Shown here: positions 1 to 11,928 of the stretch, piece after piece
How positions within the stretch are numbered: position 1 is the stretch's first letter
Layout: every line of letters starts with the position of its first letter
NCBI GenBank assembly: GCA_903813345.2
Contig: CAIIXF020000005.1
Span: forward strand, 4,116,375-4,180,374
DNA length: 64,000 bases
Reading direction: 5' to 3'
DNA from: Owenia fusiformis
Lineage: Eukaryota; Annelida; Polychaeta; Sabellida; Oweniidae
Made by a program: the position numbers and the translations under genes
The notes under the pieces: generated by a model
Databases searched by the model: none
What the model was told of the DNA's origin: nothing
What the model saw: only the letters and a program-made list of their open reading frames with translations

Positions 1-320
1 ACTTGTCAATGGCACTTTGGTCTTGACACTATATTTGATTAAATTTGGCTTAATGTGTCAACTCATTATTGGAAGGGAAGTTAATGAGATTGCTTACTTA
101 GAACATCAGTCCACAGTAAAGCCAGTCCTAATTGGCGGGATTCATTTTCTAAAATTATACCTTTGGGATTCAACAAATGATTCCTTGTGTTGAATATTTC
201 AATCTGGAAACAGCACAAGTATGTATAATGAGAGTATATTTGTGATCTACTCAACTCTCATTGGACTAAAAAAAGTATAAACTGACAGTATAAGTATTAA
301 CTATAAATTTTGTTGGGGGC
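1..320. other. AT-rich non-coding flank
   Basis: This lies just left of duplicated unit A. No coding frame, RNA gene or repeat boundary was recognised. Its sequence does not recur before unit B, so the duplication begins at about position 321. Confidence 0.5.
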
Positions 321-549
321 ATCAATTTGATTATGAATTCTCAACTTTAATATGTGATATATTGTTATAGTCTCCAATATTTTGTGGTGGTAATTTGTGG
401 TTGGTGTTTGGTAGTTGGTGTTTGAAATTCTGTGTTTGATGTCTGTAACAAATGGCATGTGGTGACATTTTGCCAATAATGCCTTGTGAAGATGTTTGTT
501 TTAAGTCTACAAACCCCTTTCCTGAAGATGTGACAACCTAAAATTATCT

Positions 550-2145
550 AAGCAAAGGTCAAGCCTATATTTAAAAAGGAGGATGAAACTAAATTCAATA
601 ACTACAGACCAATTTCCCTATTATCAGTATTCTCTAAAGTATTGGAGCGAGTAATGGCAAATCGACTTGTAGATTTTCTAGAGAAATATAATATCTTCTG
701 TGAACAGCAATTTGGCTTTAGAAAAAACAGATCTACATATATGGCTATTACCAGCTTCTTAGAAACATTAATCCAGTCAATTGAAAAGAAAGATCTTAAT
801 ATTGCTATTTTCATCGACTTGTCTAAAGCATTTGATACGGTTAATCATGAAATACTTCTTCAAAAATTATACTATTATGGAATCAGGGGAAATGCACATA
901 AGTGGTTCATTAGCTATCTTTCAAACCGAACTCAGGAAACAGAATATAATGACAAGACTTCGAAAACCAACACAGTCACCTGCGGGGTTCCACAGGGCTC
1001 GCTCCTTGGACCTATTCTGTTTCTTATTTACATCAATGACATTGTTACGACATCTTCTATATTTAAATTTGTTATCTTTGCTGATGATACAAACCTTCTC
1101 TGCTCACATAAAAACCTAAGTACTCTCATTAATCATGTTAACTCTGAATTAGAAAATCTTGACGAATGGCTATGTGCAAATAAACTATCGCTTAATATAG
1201 AAAAATCAAAATTCATGATCTTTCATCCACACAAATTAAAAGAATCTGAAATAAAAATGCTAAATATTAAAATTAGAAATAAACCTATTGAAAGAATTTC
1301 AAAGACCACTTTCCTTGGAGTTATTATCGATGATAAACTTAAATGGAATGAGCATATTGCTCATGTATCTACCAAAATTTCACAAGTAGTAGGAATTCTT
1401 TTCAAGGTCAAAAATAAGATAAATCACACTGCAATGATGTCTATCTATTACTCACTTATATATAGCCATATAAATTATTGTATTCTTATCTGGGGAACAG
1501 CAACTAAAGCTCTATTGTTTCAAATTTTGAAAGTACAAAAAAGATTCTTAAGACTAATTACAAACAGTGCTAGAACAGACGATTCCTCTCCACAATTTAA
1601 GAAAATAAAAATACTTAAATTAGAAGATATTCATAAGCTAAATGTCGGTATTTTTGTATATAATTGTCTCAAACGACCTAAAGAATTTCCTCAAACTTTA
1701 TTCTCTGACTACTTCATATCAAATGCTCAAACTCATGGTCAAGAGACACGTTTTAGATTCAATCTTAGAGCTAATCAATTTAAATCTACATTTGGACAAA
1801 GGAGCATTAAATACATAGGACAAATAACATGGAATGAATTACCTGAAACTTTTAAACATCTGAATTCTAGAAATAAATTTAAGTCAGATTTGAAAAAGTA
1901 TTATCTGGACAAGTATTAAATAAATCTGTATAACATTTAGCTATATGTGCTTTTATATATGTATATTTCTTTCTCTTCTATCACTTTTCTTCTAACTTTC
2001 TATCTTAAAAAACAGTTCTATATTTTGTCATCTTGATTAATACAATTATGTAATATAATCATATGTAACTATATACACCCGTATGGGTGTCAGTTGCCTG
2101 TACATTTAAAATCGATTTAATTGACAAATAAACAACTATGCAAAA
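550..2145 (+). mobile_element. 5'-truncated LINE insertion defined by an empty paralogous site
   Basis: In unit B the sequence around 10750-10790 runs directly from the GATGTGACAAC...AAATTATC block into the TATACACACTATTATTTAG block. In unit A the same two blocks are separated by the RT frame and an AT-rich 3' UTR (1920-2145) ending in an AAATAAACAACTATGCAAAA-like tail. The boundaries are therefore known to within about 20 bases. No clear target-site duplication was picked out, because the 3' junction has a local TGTATTTCAA repeat. Confidence 0.8.
552..1919 (+). CDS. Non-LTR retrotransposon reverse transcriptase, 5'-truncated
   Basis: This is the ORF2-type polymerase of a non-LTR retrotransposon, which would copy element RNA onto nicked target DNA. 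The frame is open from codon 552 (stop at 549-551) to TAA at 1917-1919. Upstream residues include NNYRPISLLS at about 597-626, a standard RT block. Numbering from the TTG codon at 642, visible blocks are FIDLSKAFD at residues 57-65, GVPQGS at 115-120 and the catalytic FADD at 146-149, followed by a thumb and C-terminal region ending in a typical TWNELP...FK..LK tail. No endonuclease domain or ORF1 precedes it, so the copy is 5'-truncated at insertion. It has no internal stop, so it is a young but dead copy. The C-terminal style suggests a Jockey/CR1-like group (Daphne or Crack are possible); the clade call is inference. Confidence 0.9.
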   Translation, partial: AKVKPIFKKEDETKFNNYRPISLLSVFSKVLERVMANRLVDFLEKYNIFCEQQFGFRKNRSTYMAITSFLETLIQSIEKKDLNIAIFIDLSKAFDTVNHEILLQKLYYYGIRGNAHKWFISYLSNRTQETEYNDKTSKTNTVTCGVPQGSLLGPILFLIYINDIVTTSSIFKFVIFADDTNLLCSHKNLSTLINHVNSELENLDEWLCANKLSLNIEKSKFMIFHPHKLKESEIKMLNIKIRNKPIERISKTTFLGVIIDDKLKWNEHIAHVSTKISQVVGILFKVKNKINHTAMMSIYYSLIYSHINYCILIWGTATKALLFQILKVQKRFLRLITNSARTDDSSPQFKKIKILKLEDIHKLNVGIFVYNCLKRPKEFPQTLFSDYFISNAQTHGQETRFRFNLRANQFKSTFGQRSIKYIGQITWNELPETFKHLNSRNKFKSDLKKYYLDKY

Positions 2146-3429
2146 CTGTATTTCAAATTGTATTTCAAGTATACACACTATTATTTAGTTTTAAATGAAA
2201 TTCATAGATCTTTGGACAAATCACCTCCATTTTTCTTGGGTGGTCATTAAAGTGAAAGGAAATATGCACAATCACTTAACAGTCCAGTCTGCTTGTTCAG
2301 TTCAAAGATATTTGAAATATTGCTCGGATGTTGACCTGTCTGGGTGACAGATAGACTGATCAATCAGTAGACAGATTGCTTTACCAACTTCCTCCCAAAA
2401 TTTGTTTTCTTTGGGATAATTAAGGGTTTAAGTTATCTATTTGGTAATTAGGTTGCTTTAAGATCCAGGGTCCTTATTGGAAATAATTGTTTACCTGATA
2501 ACGCTTTTGTCACATTTATATTTTAGCAAAAGAATCCACCTGAGTCCCATAAGTGTACCATAAGCATCCATCATGTGAAGTTCCTGTCTTTAATTAGGGC
2601 CAAGTTTTCAAAAGGTTTAAATTGGGATGGGATTAAGGTCTGAAACTCATCTGAATCATTCATTAGCAATCTTACCTGATTCCTAATATGCTTTTAAGTC
2701 AGGTGTAAAAGAAAGTAATTCTCAGTAGATATTTTATGAAATCCGGCCTTGTGGTTTTTACCATACTAGTTTGATTTTATATCCACACGACTAAATCACT
2801 TTGAGTGTCATCTACACTGAATGAAACGCCTTGTGATGCGAATAAACCGCAGCATAAGACTAAATTATTGATACATTTTAGTTAGAATTAGTCAGCTTGG
2901 ATGGCATGTTGTATTGAGTAAATTTAGAATATATGACTACAAAAGATGATGTACCAAGGAAAATAAAGTGCTCCTGAAAAATATTCTTCAGTATTGATCT
3001 AGATGCAGATTTTCAAAAATATATCTGTAAGGTCATTTATAGCTGTGTTTCATTTCTCAGTCATTTTAACCTGTTTCTGCAATACAAAAAGTGTTTACTT
3101 TTCACAGGTTTTGTAACAAATGAATAATTTATACGAAGTGACATCCAGTAAATGACAAGAAAAATGATGCATCCACTGAGTATGAATGAATGTCATCTTA
3201 ACATTTCATTGTGGAACTATAGGGACATTTATATAATGGAAAAGCAAATTACATACCAGTATTGATTAAGGTATTGTTCCCAATTGCTATTTTCAATGTT
3301 TTTAAGAAATAAAAGAGATGATTAGCCCTCTTTTGCTCCCAAGGGGGTTATTTTGACTTCAAAAGTCATTGACACATGACATTCTGCAATGATAATATTT
3401 AGCTCATATTTCCTTATGATATGTAATTA
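2146..3429. other. Duplicated non-coding DNA (unit A)
   Basis: This is collinear with about 10790-11928 in unit B. It is AT-rich with no convincing frame. Small indels relative to B include about 60 extra bases near 3130-3240. Confidence 0.6.
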
Positions 3430-3967
3430 TCACACCGAACGAAGATCAAGAGGGACATAGAGAAACTGTCCATTTGTGTATTCGTTTGTTCGTTTGTCTG
3501 TCTGGATGGAAAAAATATTTTTAAGATGGCTGCCAGATTTCAATTAGCCTCCGATGTAATTGTTGACTCAAATAACAGTCAAATAACAGTTTACAGATTC
3601 ATTCAAATGTTATAGGAAAATAGGAGGTCTGCTTGAAAAGAAATTTTCAACATGGCCACTAAATGTCAAAATGGCTACCACTTTTAATGAAATATTTACA
3701 TTGATAATTAGAACACCAATTGATTGATTTGGTATACATTTCACTGGGGGGGGGGGGGGGGAGGGGACCATTTTTTGGCCAGTTTTCGTCTAAATTATAT
3801 CTACTAATGTTTTATGGTCATTAGACATCTGCTGAAGAAAAAAATCAATCATGAGACAAAAAATTTTCCTGGTTGTTTCTATCATGTATTGTTCAAAAGA
3901 ATAGGCATTTAATAAAATATGTTTTGTTCAGTGAGATTTGCTACTTCTTGGAGTTGCTATTTTCTAG
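3430..3967 (+). mobile_element. Helitron-like non-autonomous element, unit A copy
   Basis: It begins with TC at 3430 followed by ACACCGAACGAAGATCAAG, then a GTTCGTTTGTCTGTCTGG run, then ATGGCTGCCAGATTTCAA and AAATGGCTACC modules. It ends TTCAGTGAGATTTGCTACTT, a weak hairpin, and CTAG at 3964-3967. A G-tract at 3747-3766 is internal. The same insertion site is occupied in unit B (11929), so this copy predates the tandem duplication. The element class is inferred from its ends; there is no coding capacity. Confidence 0.65.
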
Positions 3968-5260
3968 TTCTCATTTAATGGCTAATCAAAATGTGTCCTT
4001 CTTTGGGTTCAACCTGGGATAGCCTGTGTTTGTAGACCTCAACCTCAGAAGTATCAGAATTGCAAAATTGCCTCCTGCATCTCTAACAAAATATATGGCT
4101 TATAATACACTTAATATAATACCAAAATGGCCTTCACTGTAGATGTTTGTTGATGCAAAGATGTTACCTATTACATCAAGGGCGTAACAATACCCGGGGA
4201 TTTTTCATATACATGTATAAGGGGTAGGTTATAAAAATTTAGTGTAGTTTCCTATCTGTTGATTACGCTACAAACTGAGGCAAATGTTGCCACTTAATAA
4301 TTGATTAAACCATAAAACAAAATCAGCGAATATGTAATAGACTAATCCTGTCTATTGAGAAATCAGCATGTGTTTATCGGGAAGTGTGTTTTGTATGATC
4401 TTCGGCATGCCCCATCATAGGGGATTCCTTATATTAATCAGTGTGGCATCATATTTTCCGGGGAACCCTAGATTTTTAAAGGTGATCCAGTTGTTTCTTT
4501 TTTTGGAAAAATGTCAATGTTCTTTACCAACTTGACAATTATGTACTTTTACAATTACATATTATATAAATGTCTTATACGCAATGTATTGCCACAGCCC
4601 CCACATGGACTCCCATTGGAACACCAACACAACCAGGCTTCATGGGTTGTGGACGGTAATCTAATACAATATTGGACACATGATATTTACTAGGCTGATG
4701 TATAGTGTTTTCAACCTGTTAAAGAGGTAAAACAAATCTACATTATCAGTACTTCTATAAAATCATTGATTGTGTGATGTAAAAGCAATGTCAAAACCCC
4801 CAAAATCGTATCAATCATGAATATCACTTGTTTTACAGCTCATTTCAACAAAATCTTTTCAAATTATGTGTCGAAGTCAATGTTATGCTTCATAATATTG
4901 CAACATCTTACCAATCAGTGGTAAAGGACTCATTTTTAACAAATGCTTTCAAGTCTCAAGCCCCTGTGGAAAATGATTTTCAATAACCCTCCCTGTAAGT
5001 GTAATTACATTGGATAATCAGATATATGCCTGCACGCTCTGCTCACAGCACTAAACAAAAATGTAACTTCCTAGGTATTGATTTTTCCCTTGATACATAC
5101 AATCAAATGAGACATATGTCTTTTAGCCTTGATTGGTCCTAAGTTTGCACCTAAATGAATAGAATAAGTTGTTTCGATTTATTTGTACATGTATTACTCA
5201 ATTATTTCCCGTCATTTACTTGACAGGAAATTCAAAAAACTTGTCATGTTCAGTAGATAA
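3968..5260. other. Unit A-specific non-coding DNA
   Basis: No counterpart in unit B: B jumps from its Helitron-like copy to the sequence matching about 5734. A short frame at 4511-4693 has no recognisable product. Nothing else is supported. Confidence 0.5.
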
Positions 5261-5590
5261 GGTTTGACTTGCACAAAGCTCTATTTAGTGATATTTTTAT
5301 TTCAAATTTGGCGGTCAATCCGATGTCTGAGAACCTTTACAAAAAATCTAGGCAGTGTGCATTTTAACATTCTGTGAAATAACAAGTGGAATTTAGTAGT
5401 CATTTTGTGTTTTATTATCATTCTGCATCGTAATTCTATGTGTTGGGGTGTTAAAACGTCAGCAGAAATACACATCCATATGATAATCGAGTGAATTAGA
5501 TAACCCGTCTCCTGCGAATGATATAAAACAGTGTATTAACATGCTCAAAAGTGTAGCTATGCACGTCAATGTCAAGATACATTAATCCAA
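5261..5590. repeat. Dispersed ~330-bp repeat, copy 1
   Basis: It matches 62138-62445 in the same orientation. Shared landmarks are AAAGCTCTATTTAGTGATAT, AAAAAATCTAGGCAGTG, TTATTATCATTCTGCATCGT, TTAAAACGTCAGCAGAAATA and GTATTAACATGCTCAAAA. This copy has about 30 extra bases after AGGCAGTG. No terminal inverted repeat or coding frame was seen; the family is unidentified. Confidence 0.8.
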
Positions 5591-5733
5591 TATACTACTA
5601 CTTTATCCAATGTGTTTGATTGTATAAATATTTGTCAATTTAGCTTTACTTTACAAATCAGCTTGTGCCTTTTTGAACAAGGGTGATGTCTGGAAGAAGC
5701 TGGAATTATTTATGAAGCAGTATTTTCAAAATC

Positions 5734-7730
5734 CTTCAAGGTGTATTTAAAAGAATAATATTAATTAAGTTTATATATTTTGATGGGATCAGATTGAGAA
5801 AACCCACAAAAACTCTTGCCCATTTTGGAATTTGAAATGTTTTGTTTTTGAAAAAATCATATGCTATTCAAGATTTTTTTCTGTCTTATGCACATCCTCA
5901 ATAAGTACTTCATGCAAACATCAATTCTATGAGGAAAGATTTGTCAGCCAGAGTATAAATTGTTTCTGGGGACTTGTATTCATTTTCAATTATTTAGAGA
6001 TTCCTTGAATCTAATTTCAGATGTTAGTTTCCTCTCTGGGATACTAAATTGATGAGTGACAATAGAGTATTAAATGTTGCACTTGAAATTGGGCTGTTTT
6101 GTCATCAATTACCATAGATATTGTCTCATATTGATTGCTTTTTAATCACCACTGAACTTGACAAACTACCAATATGCATTACACAGTTTCTAATAATGCA
6201 TCCAATTATTCCCAGAGTCAATCATATTGGCAGATATAATGACTTGAAATCTGGTGATTAATGATGTATGTATTTTAAGGCCACTTGAGCACAACTGTGT
6301 CAAAGCAAATTTTTCCAATCATTACATTTTAGGGCATATTGGGAATAGTTCAGATTGGTTTTAAGCCATTGTAATCCCAATAGAACAGGGTATTGGTCAC
6401 ATTCATAGATCCACTGACCTGATGACATTTGAAACAATTCCTGTGAGCCTGTAGAGAATTTGATTTTAATTTGGGACTAAGCTCTACACAGAGGTGGTTA
6501 GTAATTAACTTCACACCATTCAGTTGATATGAGAAAGAAATAAACTTTTACAAAAAATGTCAGATTTGATATTATTCTTTGCCATACCCTTCTCTTAATT
6601 TGGCTTTTGCTGCTTACAACTTAACATTATTTATTTGTTCATGAATGCTTAATTATGTCATTAGTTGGAATAAGGTAGTATCTTACATTTCGCGATAACA
6701 TACTGTTTAATAATAGAGATGATGTTCCTATAAATTAAGTGAAACTTCTCCATTATTCATGTGACTGATCTTGTAATTATTTTTTCAGATATTACATTAC
6801 ATGACGTGAGATGATAAATAAATAGAGGTATGAAATGGTTTATTACAGATATTGATTGTTTTGTATTCCATTCACAATATTTTCTTTATTTATAGCATTG
6901 GATAATACCTTGACGAGTGGGATCTGATTAATATTTCTAGCATGGCTTTGATAAGTTCAACAAGTTAAACATAAGACTGGCCTTATTTATTATATTCTTA
7001 TCACCCAGCAAGGTTTAACTTCCCACCAGATTTTGCCACTTTCGGTTGAAATTTAAATTGTGTATAGATGTATTGTTCCTGTTGGATAAATTACACATCC
7101 TCTAGTGTCCTCAATCATGTATAATTTTTGAGACATCTTTGGAAAATGTGGTTCAGATTCGGCAAATCCTGCTTACAAATAAAACGCCGTTGACACTACA
7201 CCGAATTAAACTGGATCAATTTAAACAACTAGGTTGAATGTATTGCTAGGAAGTTAAACCCAATCAATCCTCAAGATAATTCAGAGTATGTGATATTTGT
7301 TCAACATGAATACAAAAGACCCCCATAAGACTTCTGGTTAAAAAGCCCGCCTATTTTCAAAATGGCCACCAGTTTTGTTACACAAATTCACTTTTCTCTT
7401 TTTTAGCAACACCATGTGAGCCCAGTACCCATGGTACTATTTTTTATAAAATTGGAAACGTGCTAATCATGTTATTATCAGATATCTTCCCGTAATTAGT
7501 TGTTACTTGTTTCAGCTTGTCTACCTGAATGATTATACCTTTGTGTTATTTTGTTTAATAAATCAGATGTTGTTTAGCTGAACTCTGCAACATAACATTG
7601 TTGAGGCTTTCACTGATCAAGGCATTTATTTACACCTTTATGTCTTAGGGGCATACTTCATAACAATTTTATTGTAGCTATAAAGAATGAGTTATTAGGT
7701 TTTAATTATACATAATAAACATGCATATAT
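5734..7730. other. Duplicated non-coding DNA (unit A core)
   Basis: This is collinear with about 12993-13876 and 16066-17720 plus 20255-20460 in unit B, and is among the best-conserved stretches between the units. The short open frame mirrored at 13340-13585 in B is interrupted here by small indels, which argues against coding function. Confidence 0.6.
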
Positions 7731-8654
7731 TCTTGTGCTCCTTACCTCTTCTGCACTAAGGTTCCAACACACCTTTGGAAAGCTGAGAGTGTCAGCTTTA
7801 AGAATCCAATGCCTACATTTTTGCTGAATGCAGAATTAGATATTAACACTCTCATTACCAAGGGGTAAAATGAAGAAATCAATCATGCTTTTTCAATCAA
7901 AATATATTCTGACAATAGGTTTATATCTTCAATCTAAATGTCCATAACAAAAAATTTGTGGTCTAGGCAATATAACAGTCTACATGTATAATTATGATGT
8001 TTTCACTTTGTGGTTGTAATTACATGTTTTCTTTGAAATTACCACTCAAATATCCATGAAAACAATGCCAAGTTTCTTTTTTAATCATAATTTTTCATTG
8101 ATTTTGCATTAAAAACAGGAGAATGTTCTTTAATTGCATAAAGGATAAATTTGTGTCACTCTCAGTCATCAGTAATGTGACTTTTGATTCCCTACTTAGT
8201 TTATATGAGGGTGGGAGCGTGGTTGGTTGGAAAAATGTATGGTTTCAGAATGCCTATATGGACTGTTCTGTCTAAGAAACTATTCATTGGAATCACTCCA
8301 TATTAGAATATGTGCATGTTTGAGATGGAATTCTACATTAGAGTGAAATTAAAAGATGCTGTATGAGTATATAGGTGTGACAATAGAGATCAAAGGCCAA
8401 ATATTTGGCTTGATGGATTCCACTTAACCTTGATATGTAGTGAATACCCCATACAACCTGTTAAGTCTGTGTTATATGGGTATATTTAATAAGATAATAT
8501 TAAGGTCAAATGGATATGATGATACACAATGTTAAGTCAAAGGTGCATATTCTCATGTTAAGTCAATACATGCTTGCTGCAATCTTAATATTCTCAGTAG
8601 AAAATTAGTAATTTTTATTGTACATTCCTAAATACCCAAACTACACATTAAAGT

Positions 8655-9350
8655 ACATATTATTTTCAAATATCAAATCTCATTTCTGCAGAAATCAAAA
8701 ATTCTGACGCATTATGAAGCATTATTGGGTCACTGCACTTAATGAGCCCTATCTCAGTCCATCTGGGTTCAAACTCTTAATATTTTCCAAAGTATAATTT
8801 GACATTGAATTAATTATTGTAAACCTAAGAATAATCCATTCTGGCTATAGGGGTACTTGTCATTTTGAAATTGAATTTCATAAAATTAATAAATGACCCC
8901 TTGGGGATGAAAGGGTTAATATCTAATTTTGCATTCACTTAAAATTCAAATGGAGGTCAGATTCTTAAATCTGACCCTTTCAGCTTTCCAACGGTGTATT
9001 GGAACTACACACTATTTTCAAATATCAAATCTCATTTTGAGCGAAAACAAAAATTCTGAAGCATTTTGTAGCATAATGGGGCCACTGCACTTAATGACCC
9101 CTATCTTGATTCAAACTCTAAAATGTTCTCCAAAGTATAATTTGACATTGATTTAGTTATTGTTAACCTAAAAATAATCCATTCTGGTCACATGGGTATT
9201 TGTCATTTTGAAATTGATTTTCATAAAATTAATAAATGACCCCTTGGGGATGAAAGGGTTAATGTCTAATTTTGCATTCACTAAAAATTCAAACGGAGGC
9301 CAGATTCTTATCGCAGACCCGTTCAGCTTTCAAACGGTGTATTGGAACCT
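8655..9350. repeat. Direct tandem repeat, two units of ~345 bp
   Basis: Landmarks recur at spacings of 343-352 bases: TTTTCAAATATCAAATCTCA at 8663 and 9015, and TTGGGGATGAAAGGGTTAAT at 8901 and 9244. AACGGTGTATTGGAAC closes each unit. It lies in DNA absent from unit B at the homologous position. It is distantly related to the repeat complex at 15170-15330 and 19560-20240 (shared tract ending in TCCATTCTGG or a close variant). Frames at 8929-9156 and 9208-9402 are the same repeat read in different frames and are not genes. Confidence 0.85.
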
Positions 9351-9514
9351 TAGTTCAGAGGTGGTCATTTATATCACCCTCATTTGCTTTAATAAAATAT
9401 AGTATAATAAAAAAGTAAATTTAAGTTCCCTGAAATGTGGGGATTGTAAGCCTTAGGACAACTTTTATGATTCCTAAAGAAAGGTGAATTGTTCTTCAAT
9501 TAAGCCTTTTGTGG

Positions 9515-10316
9515 TTCACTTTTTAATCAAGAAGGTACGGAAATATGTACTTAAAAAGCCCTCAAAAAGAACAAAATTTGATTGGTCAATCTAAATCAAA
9601 CCAATTATGCAATTTTATTTTTACACCTGCATGCTAAAAAAAATGACACCATCAAAAGTATTGTTCTTTGTTATTGCTTTAATAGTCAGTAACCCGAGCA
9701 TAATCAAGAAAAGCTTGTACAATGAACAATAAAATTCAGAAACGAGTACTATAGATTTGTTTTAGGTCACTGAACCAATTGACCTAGATAATAGCGACGT
9801 GTCTTCTTTGGTCAACTGCTCACTTGTTTGTGGGTTTTTAACATAACTCTATAATGCAATTTGAAGATGAGCACTTTTATTCTGTTGTTGCATCGATGTT
9901 GCAGTTTGTAGTGCGGTAAGATTGGAATGAAAGTGTTGAAAGTCGAATGAAATTATTTTTCCAATATGGCGACTAGTCAACTGATCACGTGACCTTTTCT
10001 TCTGGAACATTTTCTCACTTTTCAATCATCGTTTTCACCCGGCTATGAATCAAAACAATGGAAAAACATATGTTATATTAAGATTTATAGAAGATCAATT
10101 GTTTCTGATAATTTTTTCTGTACTCTCGTATGGGAATATGAACGAATATATCGATTGAAAGATAGGTGTGAAAATCCCCATGTTAAACCTATGGGGGAAA
10201 GCAAGGAAGTATGAATTTGTTCCTCCGAGAACTGCAACATGGGAAATATTTTGACCATATAAGGAAATTCTTTTGCGTCTCCTCTCTTTTGGGGAGGGAG
10301 TAACAAATACAACCAT
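9515..10316. other. Unit A-specific insertion or B deletion
   Basis: Unit B joins the sequence matching 9510 directly to the one matching 10317 (at about 20558). The intervening ~800 bases in A have no recognised ends. Short minus-strand frames at 10085-10474 overlap each other in several frames and are not credible genes. Confidence 0.55.
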
Positions 10317-11928
10317 TGACCTCTATGTGGTTGAAAAAATAGGATTGCATTCTTTTTTCTGTCTTTTGTGGTGTGTGAAATATCACACAAAACAAAAAAT
10401 AATGGTCTTGAGATATACAAGGTTGTCAATCTTTTTGCTATTCCAATAAACATTATGGTAGAGAAATCATCCATATATCAATCTGATCCACTTGAAAACT
10501 TATCAATTGGTTTATGAATTCTCAACTTTTTATGTTACACATATTGTTTTAGTATTGTTTTGTTTGATATGTCACATATTGTTATAGTCCCCAATATATT
10601 GTAGCGGTAGTTTGTGGTTGGTGTTTGGCAGTTGGTGTTTTGAATTCAGTGTTTGATATTTGTAACAAATGGTGGGTGATGACATTTTGCATGTTAATGC
10701 CTTGTGAAGACATTTTGTTGAAGTCAACAAACCCCTTTCCCGAAGATGTGACAACTTAAAATTATCCAATACAAATTGCATTCCAAATATACACACTATT
10801 ATTTAGTTTTAAATGAAAGACATAGATCACCTCCATTTTTCTTTGGTGGTCATTAAGTGAAAGAAAATATGCACAATCACTTAACAGCCCAGTCCACTTG
10901 TTCAGTCCAAAGTTATTTGAAATATTGCTTGGATGTTGAACTGCCTAGCTACCAGATAGACTGATCAATCAGTAGACAGATTGCTTTACCAAGTTCCTCC
11001 CAAAATTTGTTTTCTTTAGGATGATTAAGGGTTTAGGTTATCTATTTAGTAAATAGTTGCTGTAAGATCCAGGGTCCTTATTGTGAGATTATTTTGACCC
11101 GATTACGTTTTTATCACATTTATATTTTAGCAATAGAACCCACCTGATTCCTATAAGGGTCCAGTTCATTAAAAATGCTAACTCTGCTGATGAGTGTTTA
11201 TCATGTTAAGTTACTGTCTTTAAAATTAGCATGATTAGGGCCAAGTATTCAAGATGATTAAATTGGGAAGGGACTTGAGGTCTGAAACTCTCCTGAATCA
11301 TTCATTAGCAATCCAAACCGATTCCTAATATGCTTATAAGTCAGGTGTAAGAGAAAGTAGTTCTAAGATATTATGTGAAATCTGGCCCTGTGTCACGTCA
11401 GATGACCGCAGGGGAATAAGAAATGTATTGAATGAAATGCCCTGTGAAGCAAATAAACCATCACTAAATTATTGATACATTTTAGTTGGATTTAGTCAGC
11501 TTAGATAGCATGTTATATTGACTAAATTAAGCAGCTTATGTCAAAATCTATGACCATAAAAGGCAATATACCAAGGGAAATAAAAAATATTTTTGGAACA
11601 GACAGTTTTGATTTATTTAGATACAGATTTTCAAAAATATATCTGTAAGGCCAATTATAGCTGAGTTTAATTTCTCAGTCATTCTAACCTGTTTCTGCAA
11701 TACAAAAAGTGTTTACTTTTCACAGGTTTTGTAACAAATGAATAATTTATATGAAGTGACATTGATTAAAGTAATTGTTCCCATTTGCTATTTTCAATGT
11801 TTTTAGTAATTAGTAAATAAGAGATGATAAGCCCTTTGGGTTATTTTGATTTCAAAAGTTATGACACATTACAGTCAGTCTGCTAAGGGATAATATTTAA
11901 GCTCATACTTCCTTATGCTGTGTAATTA

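Larger units (their letters stand above)
321..10498. repeat. Tandem segmental duplication, unit A
   Basis: Unit A aligns collinearly with unit B (10502-20745). Matching anchors run in order: the TTATGAATTCTCAACTTT start (331 and 10512), the block at 2260-2500 and 10870-11090, the block at 5810-6640 and 13010-13870, the block at 6660-7150 and 16070-16600, the block at 7540-7725 and 20260-20460, and the ACCTCTATGTGG block to the end (10318-10498 and 20560-20745). The two units abut directly. Identity is clearly below 100% by eye and there are many small indels, so the duplication is not recent. Unit A has segments that unit B lacks: a retrotransposon (about 550-2145), 3970-5730, 7730-9400 with a ~345-bp repeat pair, and 9515-10316. 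Unit B lacks these through deletion, or unit A gained them. Confidence 0.9.

Noticed and set aside
781-1119. 112-codon plus-strand frame
   Set aside because: It is a frame-shifted shadow of the reverse transcriptase.
3747-3766. G-quadruplex regulatory element
   Set aside because: It is a simple poly-G run inside a transposon copy; the paralogue at 12763-12780 is similar but no gene is nearby.
10085-10474. Minus-strand 129-codon gene
   Set aside because: Three overlapping frames are open by chance in the same place, and the segment is largely missing from unit B.
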